Positions 1 to 8,118 of a DNA stretch of 64,000 nt are shown in pieces; positions within the stretch are counted from its first letter, which is position 1; each line of letters starts with the position of its first letter. The position numbers and the translations under genes were made by a program. The notes under the pieces were generated by a model that saw only the letters and a list, made by a program, of their open reading frames with translations, ran no database searches and was not told where the DNA came from. The stretch covers positions 62,001-126,000 of the forward strand of contig NZ_JAERRJ010000006.1 of assembly GCF_016741815.1 (NCBI RefSeq). The letters run 5' to 3'. The DNA comes from Nocardia acididurans. Its GTDB lineage: Bacteria; Actinomycetota; Actinomycetes; Mycobacteriales; Mycobacteriaceae.

Positions 1-519
1 CATGTGCACCCCGAGCGCGCGGCCGACGGAACGTGGGCGGTCCGCCTGAACCTGCCGGAGGCGGGCGCGTACCGGGTGTTCACCGATATCCAGCCGCGGG
101 CGCTGGGCAAGACCATCACCCTCGGAGCGGATTTCGCGGTCGCGGGCGCCTACGAGCCGCGTCCGGTACCCGCCGCGGCCCGCACCGCCGTGGTCGACGG
201 CTACGAGGTGACCCTCGACGGTGAGCTCGTTCCGGGCGAGGGCCGCCTGGTGACCCTCACGGTCCGCAAGGACGGCGAGGCGGTCACCGATCTCCAGCCG
301 TATCTGGCAGCCTTCGGGCACCTGGTGATCCTGCGTGCGGGTGACCTCGCCTACGTGCACGTCCACCCGAACGGCGAGCCCGGTGACGGCGTCACCCCGG
401 CCGGTCCGGAGATCGCCTTCCACACCGTGGTCCCGGGTCCGGGCACCTACCGCCTGTTCCTGGACTTCAAGCACGGCGACACCGTGCGCACCGCCGCCTT
501 CACCCTGCCGACCGCGTGA
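1..519 (+). CDS. C-terminal part of a metal/copper-associated hypothetical protein (5' truncated)
   Basis: The reading frame is open through the left window edge (a CAT His codon precedes the first GTG), so only the last 172 codons are present and the true start is outside. The fragment has repeated beta-rich segments and two His-x-His-Pro motifs, one at the edge and one near residue 119 (VHVHPNG). It ends in a beta strand, as immunoglobulin-like or YtkA-like extracytoplasmic domains do. Such proteins often lie in copper or heavy-metal loci of actinobacteria, and His-x-His pairs are typical soft-metal ligands. Metal binding and an outside-the-membrane location are inferences; the signal peptide, if any, lies off the window. 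Confidence 0.55.
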   Translation, partial: HVHPERAADGTWAVRLNLPEAGAYRVFTDIQPRALGKTITLGADFAVAGAYEPRPVPAAARTAVVDGYEVTLDGELVPGEGRLVTLTVRKDGEAVTDLQPYLAAFGHLVILRAGDLAYVHVHPNGEPGDGVTPAGPEIAFHTVVPGPGTYRLFLDFKHGDTVRTAAFTLPTA

Positions 520-558
520 GCCCCGCCCGTTAACGCTCCCGCCCACTGTGGCGACATG

Positions 559-576
559 GATTCACCGTCGATTCAC
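559..576 (+). promoter_or_regulatory. Pair of GATTCAC heptamers with 11-bp period
   Basis: GATTCAC occurs at 559-565 and again at 570-576, exactly one helical turn apart, 67 bp before the start of the EmbR-like gene. BTAD/SARP regulators bind short direct repeats with this spacing, so this is a plausible autoregulatory site. A TACAGT hexamer at 601-606 could be the -10 element. Binding is inferred. Confidence 0.45.
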
Positions 577-642
577 AGGGGCGGGGAGCGGGGGCATCAT
601 TACAGTGACTGCTGACAAGCGCGGGCCGGTCCGAGGAGTTCC

Positions 643-1785
643 ATGATGGCCGAGGTGCGGGCGCGGGTGGGAGTGCTCGGCCCGGTGCAGCTCACGATCG
701 ATGGGGTGGAGCAGCAGCTGGGCGGCCCCAAACAGCGGGCTGTCCTGGCCTACCTCGCGATTCACGCCAACCGGCCGGTCTCGGTGGATGCCCTGGCCGC
801 CGCCGTCTGGGAGGAGAACCAGCCCCCCGCCGTCCGTGTCAGCCTGCACGCCATCATCTCCAACCTGCGCAAACCCCTGCGCGACGGCGGCATCGACGCC
901 CGCAACGCGCTGCAGCACATGGGCACCGGCTACCGCCTCATGGTCGACGACACCGCCTGCGACGTCTTCCGCTTCCGCACCCGCCGCGAGAACGGCCTGC
1001 GCGCCCTCGCCGCCGGGCGCTTCTCCACCGCCAGCACGGCTCTGTCCGACGCGCTCGCCCAGTGGCGCGGTCCGGTGCTGTCGGACCTGCGCGGCCTGGG
1101 CTTCGCCGACGCCTACGCCGTTGCCCTCGACGACGAGCGCGTCGGCGTCATCGAAGCCCGCGCCGAAGCCGATATCGCCCAGGGCCGCGCCGAATCCGTC
1201 ATCTCCGAGCTGGCCCTGCTCGTGCGCGAGCACCCGCTGCGCGAATCCCTCTGGGAGCAGCTGATCACCGCCCTCTACATGGCGGGCCGTCAATCCGACG
1301 CCCTCGACGCCGCCCGCCGCCTGCGCACCACCCTCGCCGACGAACTCGGCATCGACCCCGGCCACCGCATCCGCGAACTCGAGGCCAGCATCCTGCGCCA
1401 GGACCCGCTGTCCATCCGCTCCGCCGGGCAGGCGTCCGCCACCCGGGCCACCACCATCGTCGACCGCAGCTGGCATGAACCCCATGCCCTGCTGCGCGAC
1501 CGCGTCGGCAACATCTACCCGATAGTCGGCACCGTCACCCGCATAGGCCGCCTCTCCGACAACGACATCGCGCTCCCCGACGGCCGGGTGAGCCGCCACC
1601 ACGCCCTCATCGCCGACAACGAACTCACCTACGTCCTCAAGGACCTGAACTCCTCCAACGGCGTCTATGTGGACGGCACCCGGGTGGTGGACAGCGCCAT
1701 CCTCCGGGACGGCTCGGTGGTCCGAATAGGCGACACCGAACTGACTTTCGTTCTGGTGCGCCTGGGCCGCGGCGAAAACCCCTGA
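643..1785 (+). CDS. EmbR-like regulator: winged helix-BTAD-FHA
   Basis: A 380-residue regulator, close to the roughly 388 residues of mycobacterial EmbR. The N-terminal ~95 residues form an OmpR-type winged helix (GPVQL...LGGPKQRAVLAYLA). Residues ~100-250 are the bacterial transcriptional activation domain with the typical end DELGIDPGHRIRELE. Residues ~285-375 are an FHA domain with the phosphothreonine-binding pattern GR-(x)5-DI, VSRHHA and the LNSSNGVYVDG stretch. FHA domains in this architecture are controlled by Ser/Thr kinases such as PknH. No kinase or emb gene lies nearby, so the target is unknown. The ATG has a GAGGAG site just upstream. An 11-bp-spaced heptamer pair lies before the gene. 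Confidence 0.88.
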   Translation: MMAEVRARVGVLGPVQLTIDGVEQQLGGPKQRAVLAYLAIHANRPVSVDALAAAVWEENQPPAVRVSLHAIISNLRKPLRDGGIDARNALQHMGTGYRLMVDDTACDVFRFRTRRENGLRALAAGRFSTASTALSDALAQWRGPVLSDLRGLGFADAYAVALDDERVGVIEARAEADIAQGRAESVISELALLVREHPLRESLWEQLITALYMAGRQSDALDAARRLRTTLADELGIDPGHRIRELEASILRQDPLSIRSAGQASATRATTIVDRSWHEPHALLRDRVGNIYPIVGTVTRIGRLSDNDIALPDGRVSRHHALIADNELTYVLKDLNSSNGVYVDGTRVVDSAILRDGSVVRIGDTELTFVLVRLGRGENP

Positions 1786-1833
1786 GGGGCGGAAGCTTCC
1801 GTCGGCCGCAGGCCGGCCGGGGCGGTCGGCTCG

Positions 1834-3039
1834 TCAGGTCCCCGCGCTGTCGGCCCGCCGCAGCAGCGGGAGGGCTCGCGGGTCGGCGTGGCTCGCGATC
1901 AGGTGCGGGTGCGCGCAAGCGTGCAGGCGGAATCTCTCGGCTGTTTCTGGGGATTCGTGGTCGGCCGCATCGGCGGAGAGCAGGCGCATGGCGCGGCGCG
2001 GATAGTTCGAGGTCGCTGTGGTCAGGGCCGGGGCCACGGCGGGAAGCTCGCCGCGGTCCACGAGGGCCCGGAAGGCCGCGTCGGTGGGGAAATGGGCGAG
2101 CAGGGCCGCGAGTTTGCGGAGACTGGCTGCCGGTTTCGCTGGGGCGGACCGGAATTCGTCGATGATCAGATCGGCGGCGGGCGGGCCCACCTGGGTCAGG
2201 ACGCTGTAGCGCGGTCCCTCGTGCCAGTACTGGATGGTGCCGACCTCCAGGAAACGCGCGAGCTGCGCCGCCGTGGTCAGGGAGGGCGCGACATGCCTGA
2301 CCGTGTAGCGGTCGGGGAGGTCGGCACGGGCCAGATCCGCGTCCAGCCAGTCCTGTTGCCCGGGAAGCAGATAGGACGCGCCCAGGTGGATCGCGGCGTC
2401 CGGGTCCGCCGCCCGCAGCGCCGAAAGCCGTTGCACGGCGGTGGCGTAGTCCGCATCCGAGCAGGTCGCGAGTACCCGTCGGATCTGCCCGGCCAGGGAC
2501 TGGAAGTAGCGCATCTCGCGGCGTCCGGTACGAGCGGGCGCGAGCGGGTAGATCTGCCTGCCCAGCGTCCACACCATCTCGTGGCGCACGTCCAGATCCG
2601 CGCAGCGCAGCGCGGCCTCCGCCGCGAAGGCCGGGCCGTGCGCGACCACCCAGCTCGCCACGACATGATCGCGGATGAACTTCGCGACGTGCACGCTGTG
2701 CGCATAGTTGTTCGCGCAGTGGCAGGTGACGAAATCGACGCAGATCAGCGTCCAGACCGCCGCCGCGCCGAGCGTCGAGGCGTACGTGTCGGGGGCGGCC
2801 AGGTAGGCGAGGGCTTCGTCGGCGCAGTGTTCGAAACCTTCCGCGCGCGTCGCGGCCAGCGAGTGTTCCAGCTGCGGGCGGTAGCTGCGCAGGATCTCGT
2901 GCACACCGGTCGAGCCCAGGTCGATCGGTTTCGGATTGTTGACCCCCCGAAAGGGTTCCGCCGCCGTCCGCCAGCGTTCGGGCACCTCCCACACATCCTC
3001 GGAATCGGACCGCTGATCCCCGGTATCGACCGTCGTCAC
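1834..3039 (-). CDS. Conserved hypothetical helical protein
   Basis: This 401-residue protein is not assigned to a family by eye. It is almost entirely alpha-helical, rich in Ala, Arg and Leu, with short helix-turn-helix spacing reminiscent of HEAT-like scaffolds, and has no signal peptide or membrane segment. A Cys/His cluster around residues 105-112 (CVDFVTCHCANNYAH) could bind metal. The GTG start is chosen because GGGGAGG sits at ideal spacing upstream. It converges on the EmbR-like gene and diverges from the PH-like gene. Confidence 0.7.
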   Translation of the reverse strand: MTTVDTGDQRSDSEDVWEVPERWRTAAEPFRGVNNPKPIDLGSTGVHEILRSYRPQLEHSLAATRAEGFEHCADEALAYLAAPDTYASTLGAAAVWTLICVDFVTCHCANNYAHSVHVAKFIRDHVVASWVVAHGPAFAAEAALRCADLDVRHEMVWTLGRQIYPLAPARTGRREMRYFQSLAGQIRRVLATCSDADYATAVQRLSALRAADPDAAIHLGASYLLPGQQDWLDADLARADLPDRYTVRHVAPSLTTAAQLARFLEVGTIQYWHEGPRYSVLTQVGPPAADLIIDEFRSAPAKPAASLRKLAALLAHFPTDAAFRALVDRGELPAVAPALTTATSNYPRRAMRLLSADAADHESPETAERFRLHACAHPHLIASHADPRALPLLRRADSAGT

Positions 3040-3176
3040 CTTCGCCTCCCCAGCGTCATGGTCCGACGATCATGCCCGTCGGCACCGACAAGGGGGTGGC
3101 CGGTACCCGGGGCGGCGGACGGGCGGATCGATAGGATCGGATGCGGCGCGGCTACGGGAGCCGCCCGGGGAGGTGC

Positions 3177-4070
3177 ATGGCAGTGCTGGAGGTGTGGGGG
3201 CGCAGAACCGCGGTCAGGTACGGGCAGGGGCGGCTCGTCACGCAGCCGCTGCAGGCCGATGACGATGTCGCGCTGGACGTGCCGGTCACCGAGCTGCGGC
3301 GGGCGCGGCTCGCCTCGACCGAGGACGGGCGGATCGCGGTGCTGCTGTACTTCCGGTCACCGGAGTACGTGGTGAACGGGGTTCCGACACAGCATCATCC
3401 GGTGCCGGTGTTCCTGGAACCCGAGCGCAAACAGCAGGCCGCCGAACTGGTGCGGGCCATCGAGAAGGAACTGGTGGGGTTCCGGCGGATGTTCCAGCCG
3501 CGCCCGGATTTCACCCCGCCGCCGCTGCTGCCGTCAGCGCACGGGCCGATGCGCCAGGACGTCACCTGGGCGGCCCAGCGAATGCGGTACGCGGGCAACT
3601 CGATTCGGGAGATCACCGCGCTACAGCAGTTGGCGCGCCGCGACGAATTCGTGCTCGAACTGGCGCAGGCCGCCTACACCGGCACGCCCGGACTGGTGGC
3701 CGTCACCACCCTGCGCCTCCTGTTCGTCTCCGCCGCAACGGTTTACGAGCTGCCGGTCGCCGCGCTGGATGGGGCCGAGGTGGTGGAGCCGGCCGCGCCC
3801 GGCGCCGTCGCGACGCTGAAGGTGCAGGCCGGGCCGGTGGAGCTGGAGTTCATCGACTGGGCCGCGGTCGATTTCGCGCGGGTGGCGCAGGCGCTGCACC
3901 TGGCGGTCGAGATCGAGCACGTCGACGGCGGGATCATTCCCGCGCCGCCGTCCTCGACGGATCTGTTCGCCGAATGGCAACTGCTGGTGGAACGGCGGCG
4001 GCTGGGCATGGTCGAGGACGAGCCGTTCCAGCGGCAGGCCGTCGGCATCATGATCGCCATGGGCGGCTGA
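3177..4070 (+). CDS. Hypothetical protein with PH/GRAM-like and short C-terminal SHOCT-like segments
   Basis: A soluble protein of 297 residues. Residues ~160-235 look like a bacterial PH (YokE/GRAM-type) fold, with alternating strands around a TLRLLFVSAATVYELPV core. The last ~30 residues (EWQLLVERRRLGMVEDEPF) resemble the short SHOCT helix pair found at protein C-termini. Both assignments are by pattern only. The ATG is preceded by GGGGAGG at good spacing, which makes it preferable to the upstream in-frame ATG at 3141. It converges with the DUF1266 gene two bases further on. Confidence 0.68.
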   Translation: MAVLEVWGRRTAVRYGQGRLVTQPLQADDDVALDVPVTELRRARLASTEDGRIAVLLYFRSPEYVVNGVPTQHHPVPVFLEPERKQQAAELVRAIEKELVGFRRMFQPRPDFTPPPLLPSAHGPMRQDVTWAAQRMRYAGNSIREITALQQLARRDEFVLELAQAAYTGTPGLVAVTTLRLLFVSAATVYELPVAALDGAEVVEPAAPGAVATLKVQAGPVELEFIDWAAVDFARVAQALHLAVEIEHVDGGIIPAPPSSTDLFAEWQLLVERRRLGMVEDEPFQRQAVGIMIAMGG

Positions 4071-4072
4071 AA

Positions 4073-4939
4073 CTAGTTGGCGTGCCGCTCGGAGACGCCG
4101 AACACCGGTGCTCCCGGGTGCAGCGCGACCCGCCGCCACGGACTCGTCGGCCGCACGTACAGGCCGTGCAGCACGGCGCGGCGCTCGGCCACCTGTTCCT
4201 TCGCCGCCGCGAGATCCTTGGTGGCGGCCCAGAAGATCGCGCCGGTGAGGAATCCCGACGCGAACTGCCGCCAATTGCGGTAGTGCGCCTGGGCTTTCTC
4301 CAGGGCGAGCAGGAGATGCTCCCACGCCTCGTCCTCGGTCAGATAGCCGGCGGTGTGCGCGGAACGGGCGATGAAACCCACGCGGGCCAGATCCCAGGCG
4401 GTGGCATCGGTGTTCAACGGCTGCGGCAGGCCGTCGACGATGCCGAGTTTGATGGCCTGCAACCAGGCGTCGTAATCGCGGTCGAGTCCCGCCGCGCCCT
4501 CGTAGCCGCGGAATTTCGAGAGCGTGTGCAGGAAGTCGCGGTGCTCGGAGGCGATGCCGCCGCGATCGGTGCGATACGACTGGCCGGCCGCGGCCTGCGC
4601 CAGCGGGTGGATGAGCGTGAACAGCGGGGCGTGCATGCCGGTGAGCAGGCGGTTCAGGGTGTCGCGGGCGTCGTCGGCATTGTCGACGCCCCAGGACTCG
4701 TGCAGGCCCTCGATGGTGGCCTCGCGGCGGGTCTCGCGCCGGTCGCCCGGTTCGGGTAGGTAGGCGACGGTGTCGTTGTAGGCGCCCCAGCTGCGGCCGT
4801 AGTAGGCGCCGACGGCCAGGGCGCGCAGGCGGTCGTCGGAGAGCTGCGCGCCGGACCATTCGTCCGGATCCGGATTCGCCGTGGACATGGGAAAACCGGT
4901 GATGCGCGGCAGTCCTCCCGGCACAGTGGTTTCGACCAC
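4073..4939 (-). CDS. DUF1266 domain protein
   Basis: A 288-residue protein whose C-terminal half carries the DUF1266 pattern: AWDLARVGFIARSAHTAGYL, then TEDEAWEHLLLALEKAQAHY, then the NWRQFASGFLTGAIFW helix. The family is widespread and functionally unknown; members are cytoplasmic. GTG at 4939 is chosen because GAGGGGG lies six bases upstream; TTG at 4945 and ATG at 4888 are the alternatives. It diverges from the P450 operon. Confidence 0.8.
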   Translation of the reverse strand: MVETTVPGGLPRITGFPMSTANPDPDEWSGAQLSDDRLRALAVGAYYGRSWGAYNDTVAYLPEPGDRRETRREATIEGLHESWGVDNADDARDTLNRLLTGMHAPLFTLIHPLAQAAAGQSYRTDRGGIASEHRDFLHTLSKFRGYEGAAGLDRDYDAWLQAIKLGIVDGLPQPLNTDATAWDLARVGFIARSAHTAGYLTEDEAWEHLLLALEKAQAHYRNWRQFASGFLTGAIFWAATKDLAAAKEQVAERRAVLHGLYVRPTSPWRRVALHPGAPVFGVSERHAN

Positions 4940-5011
4940 CAGCAACCCCCTCGAGCGTTGATCCGAATTCCGCAGCGAATCCTACCGAGCAGTCGCACTG
5001 AAACGTGTTCT

Positions 5012-5033
5012 AGACAAAATCGGGTGTTTGTCT
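5012..5033. promoter_or_regulatory. Operator-like inverted repeat upstream of the P450-TetR operon
   Basis: AGACAAA at 5012-5018 is mirrored by TTTGTCT at 5027-5033, with an 8-bp spacer, ending 12 bp before the P450 start. Size and symmetry suit a TetR-family dimer, and the TetR gene is second in this operon, so autoregulation is the simplest reading. Confidence 0.6.
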
Positions 5034-5045
5034 TACCGTCGGATC

Positions 5046-6284
5046 ATGAGTTCAACGGCGTCTCACGAAGTGCGGTTCGAATTGCGGTCGGGGGACACCT
5101 GGCGCGATCCCTGGCCCATGTATTCCGCACTGCGCGAACACGATCCGGTACACCGCGTGATCCCCGAGGGGCACGCGGAGCACGACTTCTACGTGCTGTC
5201 CCGGCACGCCGACATCTACGCCGCGGCCCGCGACCCGGAAACCTTCTCCTCCGCCTCCGGACTCACCGTCGACTACGTCGGACTGGAAGCCGCGGGCGTC
5301 GGACAGCACCGGCCGTTCGTGTTCATGGACCCGCCCGAGCACACCGACTTCCGGCGGCGCGTGTCACCGGGATTCACGCCACGCCAGGTGAATTCGGTGG
5401 AACCCGAGGTGCGGAAGTTCGTGGTCGAACGCATCGAGCGACTGCGCGCGGCGGGCGAGGGCGATATCGTCACCGAACTGTTCAAACCCCTGCCCACCAT
5501 GGTCGTCGCACACTATCTCGGTGTGCCGGAAGCGGATCGGGGGAAGTTCGACACCTGGACCGAGGCCATCGTCGGCGGCGCGGTCGCCGGTGCGGGCATC
5601 GCGGCGGGCGGACAGGACGCCATGTCCGCGGTCGGCGAACTCGTCGGCTACTTCAGCGAACTCATCGCCCGCCGCCGTGTCGAACCCGGCGACGACACCA
5701 TCTCCCACCTGCTCGCCTCCGGCCTCGGCGCGGACGGCGACAACGACGGCCTGGTCGCCATGCTCGGCTTCGCCTTCACCATGATCACCGGTGGAAACGA
5801 CACCACCACAGGCAATCTCGGCGGCGCGGTGCAGTTGCTCACCGCCAACCCCGACCAGCGCCGCCTGCTCGCCGACAACCCCGGACTCATCTCCGACGCC
5901 GTCGAGGAATTCCTCCGCATGACCTCACCCGTGCAGGGCCTGGCCCGCACCACCACCCGCGACGTCACTCTGCACGACACCACCATCCCCGCCGGTCGCC
6001 GCGTCCTGCTCCTCTACGCCTCCGCCAACCGCGACGACCGCGAATTCGGCCCCACCGCAGCTGAACTCGACGTCCGCCGCAATCCCAAACGCATCATGAC
6101 CTTCAGCCACGGCCACCACCACTGCCTCGGCGCGGCCGCCGCCCGCATGCAGGCCCGGGTAGCCCTCGAGGAACTCCTCACCCGCTGCCCCGACTTCACC
6201 GTCGACCTCGCGAATGTCCGCTGGTCCCAGGGCAACTACGTGCGCTGGCCCGTCTCGGTGCCCTTCCGCCCGGTCGCGGCATGA
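5046..6284 (+). CDS. Cytochrome P450
   Basis: A soluble bacterial P450 of 412 residues. The I-helix oxygen-activation motif GGNDTTT is near residues 249-255, the K-helix ExxR at E288-R291, and the haem loop FSHGHHHCLGAA carries the proximal Cys at about 360. The protein would hydroxylate a small hydrophobic substrate using a ferredoxin and reductase encoded elsewhere; no redox partner is adjacent. ATG at 5046 is preferred to the in-frame 5028 start because the latter would lie inside the operator. Its stop overlaps the start of the TetR gene (ATGA). Substrate and CYP family number cannot be set from sequence alone. Confidence 0.93.
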   Translation: MSSTASHEVRFELRSGDTWRDPWPMYSALREHDPVHRVIPEGHAEHDFYVLSRHADIYAAARDPETFSSASGLTVDYVGLEAAGVGQHRPFVFMDPPEHTDFRRRVSPGFTPRQVNSVEPEVRKFVVERIERLRAAGEGDIVTELFKPLPTMVVAHYLGVPEADRGKFDTWTEAIVGGAVAGAGIAAGGQDAMSAVGELVGYFSELIARRRVEPGDDTISHLLASGLGADGDNDGLVAMLGFAFTMITGGNDTTTGNLGGAVQLLTANPDQRRLLADNPGLISDAVEEFLRMTSPVQGLARTTTRDVTLHDTTIPAGRRVLLLYASANRDDREFGPTAAELDVRRNPKRIMTFSHGHHHCLGAAAARMQARVALEELLTRCPDFTVDLANVRWSQGNYVRWPVSVPFRPVAA

Positions 6285-6850
6285 CCCGCGATTGGCTCGC
6301 CGACGACCGCGCCGACCTGGCGGCACAACGGATCCTGGACGCGGCCGCGGAACTGTTCGCCGAACGCGGCGTGAGCACGGTCGGCATGGCCGATATCGCC
6401 AAGGCGGCCGGCTGCTCGCGCGCCACCCTGTACCGCTACTTCGACAACCGGCATGCCGTGCGGCTGGCCTTCGTGCACCGCGAAACCCGCCGCATCGCAG
6501 CCGAAGTCATGCGCCAGGTGCGCGGGATCCCCGATCCGGGCGAGCGGGCCGTCACCGCCATGCTGGCAGCGGTCCGCGAAGTCCGCGCCGAACCCCTGCT
6601 CATCGCCTGGTTCCGCGCGGGCGAATCCGGCCCCGCGGGGCGCATCAGCCAGGACTCCGACGTCATCGAAGCCATCGCGGCAGGGCTGTTCACCCCCGCC
6701 GAACTCGCCACCCCGGAGCGAGTCCGCCTGGGCCGCTGGCTCACCCGCGTCATCGTCTCCCTGCTGGCCTCGCCGGGGCGCGACGATGCCGACGAACGCG
6801 CCATGCTCGAGGAGTTCGTCGCCCCGAACGTCGCCCGCGCGTTCGCCTGA
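6281..6850 (+). CDS. TetR/AcrR family transcriptional regulator
   Basis: A protein of 189 residues. The N-terminal ~60 residues are the TetR DNA-binding domain: AAELFAERGVSTVGMADIAKAAG followed by the recognition helix CSRATLYRYF. The remainder is a variable ligand-binding and dimerisation domain. It is translationally coupled to the P450 by a 4-bp overlap and probably represses the pair through the inverted repeat before the P450. The effector is unknown, perhaps the P450 substrate. Confidence 0.92.
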   Translation: MTRDWLADDRADLAAQRILDAAAELFAERGVSTVGMADIAKAAGCSRATLYRYFDNRHAVRLAFVHRETRRIAAEVMRQVRGIPDPGERAVTAMLAAVREVRAEPLLIAWFRAGESGPAGRISQDSDVIEAIAAGLFTPAELATPERVRLGRWLTRVIVSLLASPGRDDADERAMLEEFVAPNVARAFA

Positions 6851-6860
6851 GCGGCCGGTA

Positions 6861-7160
6861 GTGTCGGCGATCGTGTCTGCTCCACAATCGCTCACCGAGA
6901 TCCGCACCCGCATCGACGCCATCGACGGTGACCTGATCCGCCTCCTCGCCGCCCGCCAGAAGCTGGTGCGCGCCGCCGCGGGATTCAAGAAGGACGAGCA
7001 GGCCGTCCGCGCCCCCGACCGGGTGGAGCAGGTGGTGACGCTGGCCCGCGAGCGGGCCGCCGCGGCGCGACTGGAACCCGCAGTGGCCGAAGCGGTGTGG
7101 CGGGCGATGATCGGCGCGTTCATCGACCTGGAACTGGGCGAGCACTCCCGTCGCTCGTGA
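6861..7160 (+). CDS. AroQ-fold chorismate mutase / PchB-like protein
   Basis: A small all-helical protein of about 99 residues. It matches the AroQ fold, with IRTRIDAIDGDLIRLLAARQ in helix 1 and Lys and Arg in the active-site positions. The segment FKKDEQAVRAPDRVEQV resembles PchB-type isochorismate-pyruvate lyases (FK...E..IPAPERV) more than the mycobacterial Rv0948c mutase. It could therefore convert chorismate to prephenate or isochorismate to salicylate. No aromatic or siderophore gene is adjacent. GTG at 6861 or 6873 may be the start. It follows the TetR gene by 10 bp. Confidence 0.78.
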   Translation: MSAIVSAPQSLTEIRTRIDAIDGDLIRLLAARQKLVRAAAGFKKDEQAVRAPDRVEQVVTLARERAAAARLEPAVAEAVWRAMIGAFIDLELGEHSRRS

Positions 7161-7165
7161 TCGAC

Positions 7166-7205
7166 GGGACGTGGTGGCGGCATCGCACGAATGCCACCAT
7201 GTCCC
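7166..7205. terminator. Hairpin between convergent genes
   Basis: Arms 7166-7178 and 7193-7205 pair over 13 bp with one G-U, closing a 14-nt loop. It lies between the converging AroQ-fold and SDR genes and probably ends both transcripts. There is no long T-run. Confidence 0.55.
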
Positions 7206-7222
7206 GCTGACCGCCGGGTCCG

Positions 7223-7993
7223 TCACTGGCCGCCGATGGCCGTGGTGCCGCCGTCGACGGTGAGGTGGGTTCCGGTGATGAAGGAGGCTTCGTCGCTCAT
7301 GAGGAAGCGGACCGCGCGGGCGACCTCCTCGGGCGCGCCGAGACGGCGGAAGATCGAGCGGGACGCCTCCTGCGCGATGACCTCCTCGGGGACGTTGTTC
7401 CGCATCATCGGAGTGTCGATGTAGCCGGGGCACACGGCATTCACGCGCACGCCACTGCCGCCCAGCTGATGGGCCATGGCCCGGGTGAGGCCGAGAAGTC
7501 CGGCCTTCGAGGCGCAGTAGGCGGGGATGAATGCCTGCCCGATGAAGGCTTCGATGGAGGAGATACCCACCACCGCCGACCCCGGATTGCCTTGCAGATC
7601 GGTGAGAATCGCCTGGGTGATGAGCGCCTGGGCGCGCAGGTTCACATCCAGCACGGCATCCCACCTGTCCGCATCGAGATAGCCGAGCGGTTCCGCGCGC
7701 ACCACGCCTGCCGCGTGTACCAGCCCGCCGATGCCGCCCATGGCCTTTCTCGCCGGAGCCACCGCCGCCTCGACGGCACCGGTATCGGTGACATCGATGC
7801 CCGCACCGAGCGCGGCCACGCCGTACTTCTCGGTGATGGTGGCCGCCGCCGCCACGGCCGCCGCACCGGCGAGATCCCACAGCGCGACCGGACGGCCCAC
7901 CTCCGCCAGCGCATACGCGCAGGCCAGGCCGATACCGGACGCGCCACCGGTGACGATGACCCCGGTGCCGGGGGAGTGTTCGAGAGCGGGCAT
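7223..7993 (-). CDS. Short-chain dehydrogenase/reductase (SDR)
   Basis: A classical SDR of 256 residues. The cofactor loop TGGASGIG is near residues 15-22, and an Asp after strand 2 (ALWD, D40) suggests NAD(H) preference. The catalytic set is Ser145/146, Tyr159 and Lys163 (YCASK). VNAVCPGYIDTPM follows, and the C-terminal DGG signature is present. It would oxidise a secondary alcohol or reduce a ketone. ATG at 7993 follows a purine-rich AGGCAGGGAT; the longer frame upstream is non-coding. It is divergent from a TetR gene, which may control it. Confidence 0.9.
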   Translation of the reverse strand: MPALEHSPGTGVIVTGGASGIGLACAYALAEVGRPVALWDLAGAAAVAAAATITEKYGVAALGAGIDVTDTGAVEAAVAPARKAMGGIGGLVHAAGVVRAEPLGYLDADRWDAVLDVNLRAQALITQAILTDLQGNPGSAVVGISSIEAFIGQAFIPAYCASKAGLLGLTRAMAHQLGGSGVRVNAVCPGYIDTPMMRNNVPEEVIAQEASRSIFRRLGAPEEVARAVRFLMSDEASFITGTHLTVDGGTTAIGGQ

Positions 7994-8118
7994 GGATCCC
8001 TGCCTTTCGTGCCGGGCGACACGGCCCGCCGGATGCGGGCGGTGACTTCGATTGGAGGGCAATGAGGTTCGGCGAACGGCCACCATCGAGGGCGGCGGCC
8101 GACGGACGGCAGCCGGGC

